From Comamonadaceae bacterium (GTDB lineage Bacteria; Pseudomonadota; Gammaproteobacteria; Burkholderiales; Burkholderiaceae_C): DNA of 64,000 nt. The position numbers and the translations under genes are program-made. Location: contig JAIYBZ010000019.1 in the NCBI GenBank assembly GCA_027488255.1, forward strand, positions 62,001 to 126,000, given 5' to 3'. Within the stretch, counting starts at the first letter, position 1, and each line of letters starts with the position of its first letter. Shown here in pieces: positions 1 through 8,285 of this stretch. Under the pieces are notes generated by a model, which saw only the letters and a program-made list of their open reading frames with translations, did no database searches and was not told the origin of the DNA.

Positions 1-28
1 TCACCGTTTATTTGACCCTGGAGCCCCC

Positions 29-1063
29 ATGAACAAGCGTTTCTTACTCAAAGCCACTGCCGTGTTGGCCGCTGCCGCTGCCTTTGGCACCGCGCAAGCA
101 CAAACCACCCCGATCAAGTTCCAACTGGATTGGCGCTTCGAAGGGCCAGCGGCTTTCTTCTTGGTGCCTGGCGCTAAGGGCTATTTCAAGGACGCCAAAC
201 TGGACGTGACCGTGGACTCGGGCAACGGTTCTGGTGGTGCAGTGACGCGCGTGGCCTCGGGCACTTACGACTTGGGCTTTGCCGACTTGGCCGCCCTGAT
301 GGAGTTCCACGCCAACAACCCTGACGCACCCAACAAGCCTGTGGCCATCATGATGGTCTACAACAACACCCCCGCTTCGGTGATGGCGTTGAAGAAATCG
401 GGCATCAAGACCCCCGCAGACTTGGCTGGCAAAAAACTGGGCGCGCCCGTTTTTGACGCAGGCCGCCGTGCATTCCCCATCTTCCAAAAAGCCAACGACA
501 TTGGCAACGTGACCTGGACCGCGATGGATCCTCCATTGCGTGAAACCATGCTGGTGCGCGGTGACGTCGATGCGATCACCGGCTTCACCTTCACTTCTTT
601 GCTGAACATCGAAGCGCGTGGCGTGAAAGCAGCCGATGTGGTGGTCATGCAATACCCTGACTTTGGCGTCAAGTTGTACGGCAACGCGATCATCGCTTCG
701 CCCAAAATCTTGAAAGAAAACCCAACGGCTGTGAAAGCGTTCTTGAGCGCCTTCGCCAAAGGGGCCAAAGATGTGATCGCCAACCCCGCGGCCGCCATCG
801 AAACCGTGAAAGCCCGTGACGGCATCATCAACGTCGAACTCGAAACCCGCCGTTTGCAACTGGCCATCGACACCGTGATCAACAGCCCCTCGGCACGCGC
901 CGAAGGTTTTGGCCAAGTGAATGGTCCCCGTTTGACCCTGATGGCTTCGCAAGTGTCCGATGCCTTCGGCACCAAAACACGTGTGAAAGTGGACGACATC
1001 TGGAACGGCTCGTTCCTGCCCAACGCCAAAGAGCTGGACATCCTGCCCAAGCCTAAGAAGTAA
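29..1063 (+). CDS. NitT/TauT-type ABC importer, periplasmic substrate-binding protein
   Basis: This 344-residue protein has a clear signal peptide (basic MNKR start, Ala-rich core, cleavage likely after AQA near residue 24). The mature part starts with the pattern 'KFQLDWRFEGPAAFFLVPGAKGY', typical in style of SsuA/THI5-like binding proteins of nitrate, taurine, sulfonate or pyrimidine-precursor importers. It is the first visible gene of a three-gene importer (binding protein, ATPase, permease) that runs straight into ureD. The neighbourhood suggests a nitrogen-containing substrate, but the sequence does not reveal which. Only 28 bases lie upstream, so its promoter is outside the window. Confidence 0.85.
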   Translation: MNKRFLLKATAVLAAAAAFGTAQAQTTPIKFQLDWRFEGPAAFFLVPGAKGYFKDAKLDVTVDSGNGSGGAVTRVASGTYDLGFADLAALMEFHANNPDAPNKPVAIMMVYNNTPASVMALKKSGIKTPADLAGKKLGAPVFDAGRRAFPIFQKANDIGNVTWTAMDPPLRETMLVRGDVDAITGFTFTSLLNIEARGVKAADVVVMQYPDFGVKLYGNAIIASPKILKENPTAVKAFLSAFAKGAKDVIANPAAAIETVKARDGIINVELETRRLQLAIDTVINSPSARAEGFGQVNGPRLTLMASQVSDAFGTKTRVKVDDIWNGSFLPNAKELDILPKPKK

Positions 1064-1184
1064 TGCACCCTGTGTGCAGCGGTTCTGCCGTGCAGCCCTG
1101 AACCCACTTGCGCTCCCCCCGAGCCAGTGGGTTTTTCAAGACCGCATTTTGTATACAGTTTCGAACACCATTCAAAGCTCACCT

Positions 1185-2003
1185 ATGTCACAAGAAGCCT
1201 TCGTCGATTTTCAGAATGTCTGGCTGGCCTACAACGACGAGTTGCTGGCGCAAAACCACTTTGCCGTAGAAGACATCAACCTGCAGGTCAAACAAGGCGA
1301 GTTCATCGCCATTGTGGGTCCCTCGGGCTGTGGCAAATCCACATTCATGAAGCTGACCACCGGCCTCAAGATGCCCAGCAAAGGCCGCATTTTGGTGGAC
1401 GGTCAACCGGTCACCGGCCCGCTCAAGATCAGTGGCATGGCATTTCAGGCTTCGTCCTTGTTGCCTTGGCGCACCACGCTCGACAACGTGTTGTTGCCGC
1501 TTGAAATCGTGGAGCCCTACCGCTCGAATTTCAAAGAGAAAAAAGCCGAGTACATCGAGCGCGCCCGCAAACTGCTCAACACCGTGGGCTTGGGGGGTTA
1601 CGAAGACAAGTTTCCATGGCAACTGTCGGGCGGCATGCAACAACGCGCCAGCATTTGCCGCGCCTTGATTCATGAGCCCAAGATGCTGCTGCTGGACGAG
1701 CCCTTTGGTGCCTTGGACGCCTTCACCCGCGAAGAACTCTGGTGCATCTTGCGCGACCTGTGGACCGAGCAAAAGTTCAACGTCATCTTGGTCACCCACG
1801 ACCTGCGCGAATCGGTCTTTTTGGCCGACACCGTGTATGTCATGAGCAAGAGCCCTGGCCGATTTGTGGTGAAAAAAGAAATCGATTTGCCACGTCCGCG
1901 TGACCTCGAAATCACCTACACCCCCGAGTTCACCAACATCGTGCACGAGTTGCGCGGCCACATCGGGGCCATGCGCAAAACGGGTGCCACCATCAACCAA
2001 TAA
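1185..2003 (+). CDS. NitT/TauT-type ABC importer, ATP-binding subunit
   Basis: The cytoplasmic ATPase of the importer, 272 residues from the ATG at 1185. Walker A (GPSGCGKST) is at about residues 45-53, the signature LSGGMQQ at 147-153 and Walker B (LLLDEP) at 168-173, followed by the GALDAF D-loop seen in SsuB/TauB-like subunits. The frame stays open upstream to 1074, but that extension has no ABC homology and ATG 1185 begins where family members begin. A gap of about 120 bases separates it from the binding-protein gene; the permease follows 14 bases downstream. Confidence 0.88.
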   Translation: MSQEAFVDFQNVWLAYNDELLAQNHFAVEDINLQVKQGEFIAIVGPSGCGKSTFMKLTTGLKMPSKGRILVDGQPVTGPLKISGMAFQASSLLPWRTTLDNVLLPLEIVEPYRSNFKEKKAEYIERARKLLNTVGLGGYEDKFPWQLSGGMQQRASICRALIHEPKMLLLDEPFGALDAFTREELWCILRDLWTEQKFNVILVTHDLRESVFLADTVYVMSKSPGRFVVKKEIDLPRPRDLEITYTPEFTNIVHELRGHIGAMRKTGATINQ

Positions 2004-2017
2004 GCAAGAGTCTCCAC

Positions 2018-2785
2018 ATGAAACAAAAATCTCTCGAAAGATGGTCGCCCTGGGTGCTGTTGGTCTTGAGCCTGCTGCTTTGGGAAGGTCTGTGCCGCGC
2101 ATTTCAGGTCTCTGAATTTGTCTTCCCCAGCCCTTGGCGCATTGCCCAACAAACTCTGGAATACCGCGATGTGATTGCAGGCCATGCGTGGCGCACCTTT
2201 TGGGTGACCATGGTGGGCTTTGGCATTGCCATTGTGGTGGGCGTGTTGTTGGGTTTCATCATCGGCAGCTCGCGCTTGGCCTATGCCGCGGTTTACCCGC
2301 TCATGACTGCCTTTAACGCTTTGCCCAAAGCGGCTTTTGTGCCGATCTTGGTGGTGTGGTTTGGCATCGGCATTGGCCCGGCCATCTTGACGGCCTTCCT
2401 CATCAGCTTCTTCCCCATCATGGTGAACATCGCCACCGGTCTGGCCACCCTAGAGCCCGAGTTGGAAGACGTGCTGCGGGTGCTGGGCGCCAAGCGTTGG
2501 GACGTGTTGGTCAAAGTGGGCCTGCCCCGCTCGATGCCTTACTTTTATGGCTCGCTCAAAGTGGCCATCACCTTGGCGTTTGTGGGCACCACCGTGTCAG
2601 AGATGACCGCCTCGAACGAAGGCATTGGCTACTTGCTGATCTCAGCCGGCTCGGCCATGCAAATGGGCTTGGCGTTTTCAGGTTTGGTGGTGGTGGGTGC
2701 CATGGCCATGGTGATGTACGAGTTGTTCAGCTACATCGAAAAGCACACCACTGCTTGGGCGCACCGCGGCTCGCAAGGCGAATGA
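2018..2785 (+). CDS. NitT/TauT-type ABC importer, permease subunit
   Basis: Inner-membrane permease of 255 residues with about six hydrophobic segments. The cytoplasmic coupling-loop region (EAA-like, around 'TGLATLEPELEDVLRVLGAKRWDVLVKVGLP') matches the BPD_transp_1 fold in which ELxxVxxxLGA contacts the ATPase. It lies 14 bases after the ATPase gene and ends 4 bases before ureD, so the importer and ureD are probably one transcript. This links the transporter physically to urease maturation; its substrate remains unknown. Confidence 0.87.
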   Translation: MKQKSLERWSPWVLLVLSLLLWEGLCRAFQVSEFVFPSPWRIAQQTLEYRDVIAGHAWRTFWVTMVGFGIAIVVGVLLGFIIGSSRLAYAAVYPLMTAFNALPKAAFVPILVVWFGIGIGPAILTAFLISFFPIMVNIATGLATLEPELEDVLRVLGAKRWDVLVKVGLPRSMPYFYGSLKVAITLAFVGTTVSEMTASNEGIGYLLISAGSAMQMGLAFSGLVVVGAMAMVMYELFSYIEKHTTAWAHRGSQGE

Positions 2786-2789
2786 GGGC

Positions 2790-3620
2790 ATGAGCTGGAC
2801 GGCCAGTCTGCAACTCGACTACACCCGCGAGTCTGACCGCAGCGTTGCACGCTATTTGCACCAAGGCCCGCTGCGCATTTTGCAAAGCCTTTATCCCGAA
2901 GGCGATGCCATCTGCCACAACGTGCTGGTGCACCCGCCCAGTGGCTTGGTGGGTGGCGACGTGCTGGACATGCAAGTGAGTGTGGGCACGGGGGCGCATG
3001 GCTTGGTCACCACGCCGGGCGCCACGCGCTTTTACCGCTCTGAAGCGGGTCTGGCCACTCAACAAGTGCACGCAAAAGTGGCCTCGGGTGGGCGGCTGGA
3101 ATGGTTGCCCCTAGAGGCCATTGCTTACAACCAATGCGACGCCTTGAACCGCGCGGTTTTTGATTTGGCGCCAGACGCAGAAATGATGACCTGGGACATC
3201 ACGGCCTTGGGCTTGCCCGCCGCTGATTTGCCGTTTCAGCAAGGCCAGTTTCGACAACACATCGAGGTCTCTGGGGTATGGCTTGAGCGCGGCACGCTGA
3301 ACGCCGAAGACACCCGACTAATGAACAGCCCGCTGGGCTTGGCCGGTCAGCGATGCATGGCTTCGCTGGTGTTTGCCAGTGGCAGCGCCCTCGCGGCTGA
3401 GCGCACCGAACGCGCCTTGGCCCATGCACGCGAATGCATCGAGGGCTCTGCGCTGCGCCTGTCGGCTGGCGCCACGTCTCCGCACCCACAAATCATGGTG
3501 CTGCGCGTGTTGTCACCCGTCACCGAGCCGGCCGTGCAATTGCTGCGCGAGGTGTGGGCCGCATGGCGGCACGAGATGTGGGCCTTGCCGGGAACCTTGC
3601 CCCGGTTGTGGAATCTTTGA
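2790..3620 (+). CDS. ureD: Urease accessory protein UreD (UreH)
   Basis: UreD is the scaffold that binds apo-urease and, with UreF and UreG, inserts nickel into the active site. The protein is full length (276 residues) and shows the family core: 'GPLRILQSLYPEG' near the N terminus, 'HPPSGLVGGD' around residue 48 and 'TTPGATRFYRS' around 73. It starts 4 bases after the permease stop. The rest of the urease genes begin only at 11436, about 7.8 kb away, with a cyclase/effector module and the inverted urt operon between. The reading frame is intact, so it should be functional. Confidence 0.93.
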   Translation: MSWTASLQLDYTRESDRSVARYLHQGPLRILQSLYPEGDAICHNVLVHPPSGLVGGDVLDMQVSVGTGAHGLVTTPGATRFYRSEAGLATQQVHAKVASGGRLEWLPLEAIAYNQCDALNRAVFDLAPDAEMMTWDITALGLPAADLPFQQGQFRQHIEVSGVWLERGTLNAEDTRLMNSPLGLAGQRCMASLVFASGSALAAERTERALAHARECIEGSALRLSAGATSPHPQIMVLRVLSPVTEPAVQLLREVWAAWRHEMWALPGTLPRLWNL

Positions 3621-3644
3621 GGATTGAGATAGACGGTAATTAAT

Positions 3645-3668
3645 GTCTGCTAAAGGCTGAAAGCGGAC
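3645..3668. repeat. Short hairpin motif left of the cyclase/effector module
   Basis: An imperfect inverted repeat, GTCTGCT...AGCGGAC, spaced by ten bases. A similar 24-base hairpin in the same orientation occurs at 5469-5492; 16 of 24 positions match by eye. The two copies bracket the minus-strand cyclase/effector genes. It could be a dispersed intergenic repeat or the footprint of the insertion. The remaining bases between ureD and 3821 hold no gene I can recognise. Confidence 0.4.
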
Positions 3669-3820
3669 TACCACCGGGAGTATTTGACCGGCAGTGGTCG
3701 ACCCATTACGGTCTATCGATGATTAAGAAAGCCGCCGCTCAAAATTGGAGGAAAGCGGTGCGGAAAGAATCCAACGTTGCAGTTGTTGGACGTTCCCTTT
3801 AACCGAGTGGTTCGATTGCG

Positions 3821-4483
3821 TCATGGCGCAAGCAACAGAAGAACGACCGTCGCAAAAACACCTATCGCCCCGGACCACTGGCCGATCTTGAGAACGGCAT
3901 ACTTCTGTCGGCAGACTAGAGCCAAGTCATGTACATGGCAGAGTTTCGCTTCAATCAGAGGATCAACACCCTGCCGAAGAACATCGGATGCGTACTCCTT
4001 CCGCGATTCGAACTCTGCGACGGCCCCAAAGAACACATGCCCGCGCTTTGAACCCTTCAAGCGCGGAAGCACGGTAGCTAGACACGATATAACCGAGACA
4101 GTCAAACCGATCGTCGCGGAAAAGGAAAGCATGTCGACAAAATCCCATTTGGTTGGGAGCTTGATCCATCTCTGAATCAGCGTGACTTTGTACAAAAATG
4201 CGATAAGGCCAGTAGATCCTGCAAAGAAGAATGCGGCCTTATGGTCGGCTTGTCGAATGTACTCTCGCACATATTGGTGCGTCTCATCTGCGAACTTCCA
4301 ATACAGCTCAGTCGTCTTGCTAGGTTCTGTCGCTCCAGCAGACGGCGGCTGAATGCTCGTCGATGTCGGTTCGCCGGCTCGCACCGTTGCCACCAATGGG
4401 GAAGAGGAGGCTCCGCCGGGAATGGGTAGAGCCGTATGGTCGCTTTGTCTTTGTTGAGTGGAATCTGTCATGAGAGTATTCAT
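3821..4483 (-). CDS. Pycsar-type transmembrane effector (PycTM-like)
   Basis: A 220-residue protein. Residues 1-60 are Ser/Thr/Pro-rich and probably disordered. A helix around 62-83 ends in 'YIRQADHKAAFFFAG', then come hydrophobic segments at about 84-100, 121-140 and 201-219. The pattern (D-x-KA before TM1, a VLPRL motif after TM2, a 'HVFFGAVAEF' segment, and a C-terminal 'HDLALVCRQKYAVLKIG' helix leading into TM3) is what I know from the Pycsar effector family (Pfam PF18967, formerly DUF5706). Its start overlaps the cyclase stop in an ATGA (4480-4483), so the two are translationally coupled. In Pycsar the cyclase makes cCMP or cUMP on phage infection and the effector then damages the inner membrane. 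A SLATT-type membrane protein is the main alternative. Family assignment is by eye. Confidence 0.75.
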   Translation of the reverse strand: MNTLMTDSTQQRQSDHTALPIPGGASSSPLVATVRAGEPTSTSIQPPSAGATEPSKTTELYWKFADETHQYVREYIRQADHKAAFFFAGSTGLIAFLYKVTLIQRWIKLPTKWDFVDMLSFSATIGLTVSVISCLATVLPRLKGSKRGHVFFGAVAEFESRKEYASDVLRQGVDPLIEAKLCHVHDLALVCRQKYAVLKIGQWSGAIGVFATVVLLLLAP

Positions 4484-5232
4484 ACCAAACGGCTCCAGCG
4501 TCCGGTGTAGCGATACAGGGAATATGACTTTTCGCTAACACGGTAGAGCCAACCTGTTTCAGTTGGAAAAAGTTCTGTCCAGTTCAATTGCCAGTCTGTG
4601 GGAAGCTGATTCCGAGCACTTTCGCCGAGCACAATATCGCCAGCCTTGGCATGGCGAAGCATTTTTGATGCGAAATTTGCGGTTGTACCAATTGCCGCAT
4701 TCGAATTGAATCGGCGTGGCGGCCCGAGTCGAGCGATGGTGACTGATCCGTAATCAATGGAAACGCGGAACTCGACCTCCTTTGTAGGAGTAGCTCGGAG
4801 GATCGGGCTGATCAAGTGTTCGTTAGCGGCCATCATTGTCAGGGCAGCAGCAACTGCTCGCTTGCTGCCCTTTTCTGCCGGTGTGCCTTCCCCATCGTTA
4901 AAGTAGATCATTAGCCCGTCACCCGTGTTCTTTTCGACGTTTCCGCCAAACTCTTCGGCAATTCGGATCATTTCCGTGAAGAAGAGATTGAGCACGCGAA
5001 GCGTCAAATCCTGTTCTTCTAGTGTCTCCATCGGGCGGCTTGAGAATCCGCATATATCAATGAACATCACAGCCATTGAGAGACGTCTACCGTCACCTAT
5101 GGTGAGGGCTTCATCATCCGGAACAGTGCGTCCTTCACCAATCTTTGGGCGATCACTAATCTTCTTCCGAAGTTCTTCAACGCGGGCAATTTGAGCTCGC
5201 CAATAGGAATCTTGAAGGCCGTCGTAGTTCAT
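4480..5232 (-). CDS. Class III nucleotide cyclase, probable Pycsar pyrimidine cyclase (PycC-like)
   Basis: A 250-residue soluble cyclase with one class III catalytic domain (about residues 50-240) and no membrane or sensor domain. The two metal-binding aspartates are visible: D59 in 'MFIDICGF' and D105 in 'NTGDGLMIYF'. Asn186 of the N-x-A-S-x-x motif is kept, but the arginine four residues later is lysine (K190), and the usual Thr/Asp of the base pocket aligns with A179. A short helix (about 10-27) precedes the domain. A stand-alone cyclase coupled by ATGA overlap to a small multi-TM protein is the Pycsar arrangement described in E. coli and Burkholderia. A housekeeping adenylate or guanylate cyclase is the alternative. 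GC content by eye is about 50 percent, lower than in the urt/ure genes. Confidence 0.8.
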   Translation of the reverse strand: MNYDGLQDSYWRAQIARVEELRKKISDRPKIGEGRTVPDDEALTIGDGRRLSMAVMFIDICGFSSRPMETLEEQDLTLRVLNLFFTEMIRIAEEFGGNVEKNTGDGLMIYFNDGEGTPAEKGSKRAVAAALTMMAANEHLISPILRATPTKEVEFRVSIDYGSVTIARLGPPRRFNSNAAIGTTANFASKMLRHAKAGDIVLGESARNQLPTDWQLNWTELFPTETGWLYRVSEKSYSLYRYTGRWSRLV

Positions 5233-5587
5233 TCGGTCATTTTGCCTTTGATAAACCTTGTTGAACTGACCGCTCTAAAACTAAGCGCGAGGGGTCTGTT
5301 GGGCAGTGTATGTTGCCTGCGAGGGCAAGGAACGCAGAAGACTCGCGGAACCCTGCGTCGCTTCATCACAGCATTGCTTGCGTGGCACCACCGAGACCTC
5401 CTGCTGAAATTACGCGTCCCTGATGATGCCGCAAGGTTCAATGACTGCACTGGAGCGACTGTGGGGCTGACTGCTCTTGGCCGGTAGCAGACAGCCATCG
5501 CTGTAAGCCGATGTCTCTTACCGCTGCACACCAGTCACCCGCCAGAACGCGCCCATTTTTTCATAGCAGGATTGCTTCAGAGTCATC
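5233..5587. other. Gene-free gap between cyclase module and urtE
   Basis: About 355 bases between the cyclase start and the urtE stop. The short frames present on both strands show no recognisable protein family. The only structure seen is the hairpin motif at 5469-5492. The promoter of the cyclase/effector pair should lie at the left end (5233 to about 5350, reading leftward), but I see no convincing -35/-10 pair. Confidence 0.5.
5469..5492. repeat. Short hairpin motif right of the cyclase/effector module
   Basis: GACTGCT...AGCAGAC, a hairpin whose arms and GGC centre resemble the copy at 3645-3668 in the same orientation (16 of 24 bases). It is followed by AGCCATCGCTG, which is not shared with the left copy, so the likeness stops at the hairpin. 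Confidence 0.4.
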
Positions 5588-6292
5588 TCAAATCGCCACC
5601 AACTGCTGAATCTTCTTTTCCTTCATCTCGCTGCCCGGCCCACGGGCAATGACTTCGCCCCGTTCCATCACCAGATAGTGGTCGGCCAGTTCTTCGGCAA
5701 AGTCGTAATACTGCTCGCACAGCAACACCGCCATGCGCTGGCCTTGCATGCCCACATCGGCCAAGCGCCGGATCACGCGGCCAATGTCTTTGATGATGCT
5801 GGGCTGAATGCCCTCGGTGGGCTCGTCCAAAATCAACAGGCGCGGCTTGGCCGCCAAAGCGCGTGCAATGGCCAGCTGTTGCTGTTGGCCGCCAGACAAG
5901 TCACCCCCACGGCGGTGCAGCATTTGTTTGAGCACGGGAAACAGCTCAAACAACTCTGGGGGAATCGGCGTACCGCCCGGTTGTGTGGCCAAGCCCATCA
6001 GCAAGTTGTCTTCCACCGTCAAACGGGCAAAAATTTCGCGGCCTTGCGGCACATAGCCGATGCCCGCCGCCGCACGCTCATAGGGCTTGGCACTGCTCAG
6101 GTCTTGGCCGTGCAGCGACACCTGGCCGCTGCGGACAGGCACCACCCCCATCAGCGATTTGAGCAGCGTGGTTTTGCCCACCCCGTTGCGGCCCAACAGC
6201 ACCGTCACTTGGCCCGGTGTGGCTTGCAGACTCACATCGCGCAAGATGTGCGAGCCGCCGTAGTACTGGTGGATGTTTTTGACTTCAAGCAT
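5588..6292 (-). CDS. urtE: Urea ABC importer, ATP-binding subunit UrtE
   Basis: One of the two LivF/LivG-like ATPases of the high-affinity urea importer. Walker A (GRNGVGKTT) lies at about residues 34-42, the signature LSGGQQQQLAIARAL follows, and the Walker B is LLILDEPTEGIQPSII. The phrase 'TEGIQPSII' and the 234-residue length fit UrtE rather than a branched-chain amino acid LivF. It is the last gene of urtABCDE on the minus strand, two bases after urtD. Confidence 0.92.
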   Translation of the reverse strand: MLEVKNIHQYYGGSHILRDVSLQATPGQVTVLLGRNGVGKTTLLKSLMGVVPVRSGQVSLHGQDLSSAKPYERAAAGIGYVPQGREIFARLTVEDNLLMGLATQPGGTPIPPELFELFPVLKQMLHRRGGDLSGGQQQQLAIARALAAKPRLLILDEPTEGIQPSIIKDIGRVIRRLADVGMQGQRMAVLLCEQYYDFAEELADHYLVMERGEVIARGPGSEMKEKKIQQLVAI

Positions 6293-6294
6293 GC

Positions 6295-7170
6295 TCAGCG
6301 TCCCAAATAAACTTCAATCACCCGCTCATTGGCCTGCACTTGGTCGAGCGTGCCTTGCGCCAACACCGAGCCATCGCACAGCACCGTGACAATGTCCGAG
6401 ATGTTGCGGATGAAGCCCATGTCGTGCTCCACCACCATCAGCGAATGCTTGCCCTTGAGCGACAAAAACAACTCGGCGGTGCGCTCGGTTTCGTGGTCGG
6501 TCATGCCAGCTACGGGCTCGTCCAGCAAGAGCAGCTTGGGGTCTTGCATCAGCAACATGCCGATCTCTAACCATTGCTTTTGACCATGGCTGAGCGTGCC
6601 CGCTTGCACCCGCACACTGTCTTGCAAATGGATGGTGTGCAACACCTCGGCCAAGCGGTCGCTTTGGCGCGAGTCGAGCTTGAAGAACATCGAAGCCTTG
6701 ACGCCCTTGGGGGTCTTCAAGGCCAGCTCTAAATTTTCAAAAACCGACAACTGTTCGAACACTGTTGGTTTTTGAAACTTGCGGCCAATGCCCAGTTGCG
6801 CAATCTCTGGCTCGTTGTGGCGCAACAAATCAATGGTGCTGCCAAAGAACACGCGGCCTTCATCGGGGCGAGTTTTGCCGGTGATGATGTCCATCATGGT
6901 GGTCTTGCCCGCTCCGTTGGGGCCGATGATGCAGCGCAGCTCGCCCGGGGCAATATCGAGTGACAGTTGGTTGATGGCCTTGAAACCATCAAAGCTCACG
7001 CTCACGTCTTCGAGGTACAAAATGCGGCCATGCGTCACATCCACCTCATGGGCGTCTTGCATCACACGGCCATACCCCGCGGCGCGGCCACCTGACTCGG
7101 TGGACGCCAGTTGCTGTTGCGCCGCTTGGGCTACGCGCTGTGCACCTTGCTTCAACAGATCAGGGGTCAT
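6295..7170 (-). CDS. urtD: Urea ABC importer, ATP-binding subunit UrtD
   Basis: The LivG-like partner ATPase, 291 residues. The first 45 or so residues are a Gln/Ala-rich extension before the ABC domain. Walker A (GPNGAGKTT) is at 83-91, the signature is the degenerate LSHGQKQWLEIG typical of UrtD/LivG, and Walker B is LLLLDEPVAGMTDHET. The start overlaps the urtC stop in an ATGA at 7167-7170. Confidence 0.92.
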   Translation of the reverse strand: MTPDLLKQGAQRVAQAAQQQLASTESGGRAAGYGRVMQDAHEVDVTHGRILYLEDVSVSFDGFKAINQLSLDIAPGELRCIIGPNGAGKTTMMDIITGKTRPDEGRVFFGSTIDLLRHNEPEIAQLGIGRKFQKPTVFEQLSVFENLELALKTPKGVKASMFFKLDSRQSDRLAEVLHTIHLQDSVRVQAGTLSHGQKQWLEIGMLLMQDPKLLLLDEPVAGMTDHETERTAELFLSLKGKHSLMVVEHDMGFIRNISDIVTVLCDGSVLAQGTLDQVQANERVIEVYLGR

Positions 7171-8285
7171 GCGGCACCTCCTTTCTTATTTTTGATTTTG
7201 GCCACCAAGCCCACCACACCTTGCGGCAAGAACAACGTTACCGCTATGAACAGCGCCCCTAGAAAATACAACCAAAACTCAGGCGCCGTGACCGTCAACC
7301 AACTCTTGGCGCCGTTGACCAAAAATGCGCCCACGATAGGGCCTGTCAGCGTGCCACGTCCGCCCACCGCTGCCCAAACAGCGATCTCGATGGAATTGGC
7401 CGCGCTCATTTCTCCGGGGTTGATGATGCCCACTTGCGGTACGTACAATGCCCCCGCAATGCCGCACATGACGGCCGAGATCACCCAAATGCTGAGCTTG
7501 TAAGGCAAGGGCGAGTAGCCCGAAAACATGACGCGGGTTTCGGCGTCGCGGATGGCCTGCAACACGCGACCGTATTTGCTGTTCACCAACCAGCGCGAGA
7601 ACAAATAAAAACCCAACAAGGTGAGCCCGGTCAAGACAAACAAAGTCATGCGCATGCTGGGTGTCGCAATGGGCAAATCCAAAATGCGCTTGAAGTCGGT
7701 GAAACCGTTGTTGCCGCCAAAGCCCGTTTCATTGCGAAAGAACAGCAACATGGCGGCGTAAGTCATGGCCTGAGTGATGATGGAAAAGTAGACTCCTTTG
7801 ATGCGCGAGCGGAACGCAAAATAGCCAAACACAAAGGCAATCAGGCCGGGCACCAAGACCACCAAAATCAGCGTGGCAAAAAAACTGTCCGACAGCGCCC
7901 AGTGCCAAGGCAGCTCTTTCCAGTCCAGAAACACCATGAAATCGGGCAGCTCGCTTTTGTAGTTGCCGTCTTGCCCAATTTGGCGCATCAGGTACATGCC
8001 CATGACATAGCCACCAAGCGCAAAAAACAAGCCATGGCCCAGCGACAAAATGCCGGTGTAACCCCAAATCAGGTCCATCGCCAAGGCGCATATGGCGTAG
8101 CACATGATCTTGCCGATCAAGGCCACGGCATAGTCACTGACATGAAAAACGCTGTCGGCAGGCACCCCCAAATTGAACACGGGAGCCACCACGCCCACCA
8201 AGATCAGCGCCAGCAAAAAAATCGACCAGGCTTTGCGCCCCATGAGGGGCACAGGTGCAGGAAATTCAAAATTTTTCATAGTCAT
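7167..8285 (-). CDS. urtC: Urea ABC importer, permease subunit UrtC
   Basis: LivM-like inner-membrane permease of 372 residues with about nine to ten hydrophobic segments and the family signature 'DLIWGYTGILSLGHGLFFALGGYVMGMYL'. The ATG at 8285 overlaps the urtB stop as ATGA. The frame runs further upstream to 8366, but that stretch overlaps urtB and lacks similarity, so 8285 is preferred. An insert rich in charged residues between the early segments ('GQDGNYKSELPDFMVFLDWKELPW') is typical of UrtC. Confidence 0.92.
   Translation of the reverse strand: MTMKNFEFPAPVPLMGRKAWSIFLLALILVGVVAPVFNLGVPADSVFHVSDYAVALIGKIMCYAICALAMDLIWGYTGILSLGHGLFFALGGYVMGMYLMRQIGQDGNYKSELPDFMVFLDWKELPWHWALSDSFFATLILVVLVPGLIAFVFGYFAFRSRIKGVYFSIITQAMTYAAMLLFFRNETGFGGNNGFTDFKRILDLPIATPSMRMTLFVLTGLTLLGFYLFSRWLVNSKYGRVLQAIRDAETRVMFSGYSPLPYKLSIWVISAVMCGIAGALYVPQVGIINPGEMSAANSIEIAVWAAVGGRGTLTGPIVGAFLVNGAKSWLTVTAPEFWLYFLGALFIAVTLFLPQGVVGLVAKIKNKKGGAA

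Noticed and set aside
3821-5232. CBASS-type defence system
   Set aside because: The nucleotide-making enzyme is a class III adenylate/guanylate-cyclase-fold protein with D59/D105 motifs, not a CD-NTase with a GS...DxD motif; Pycsar fits better.
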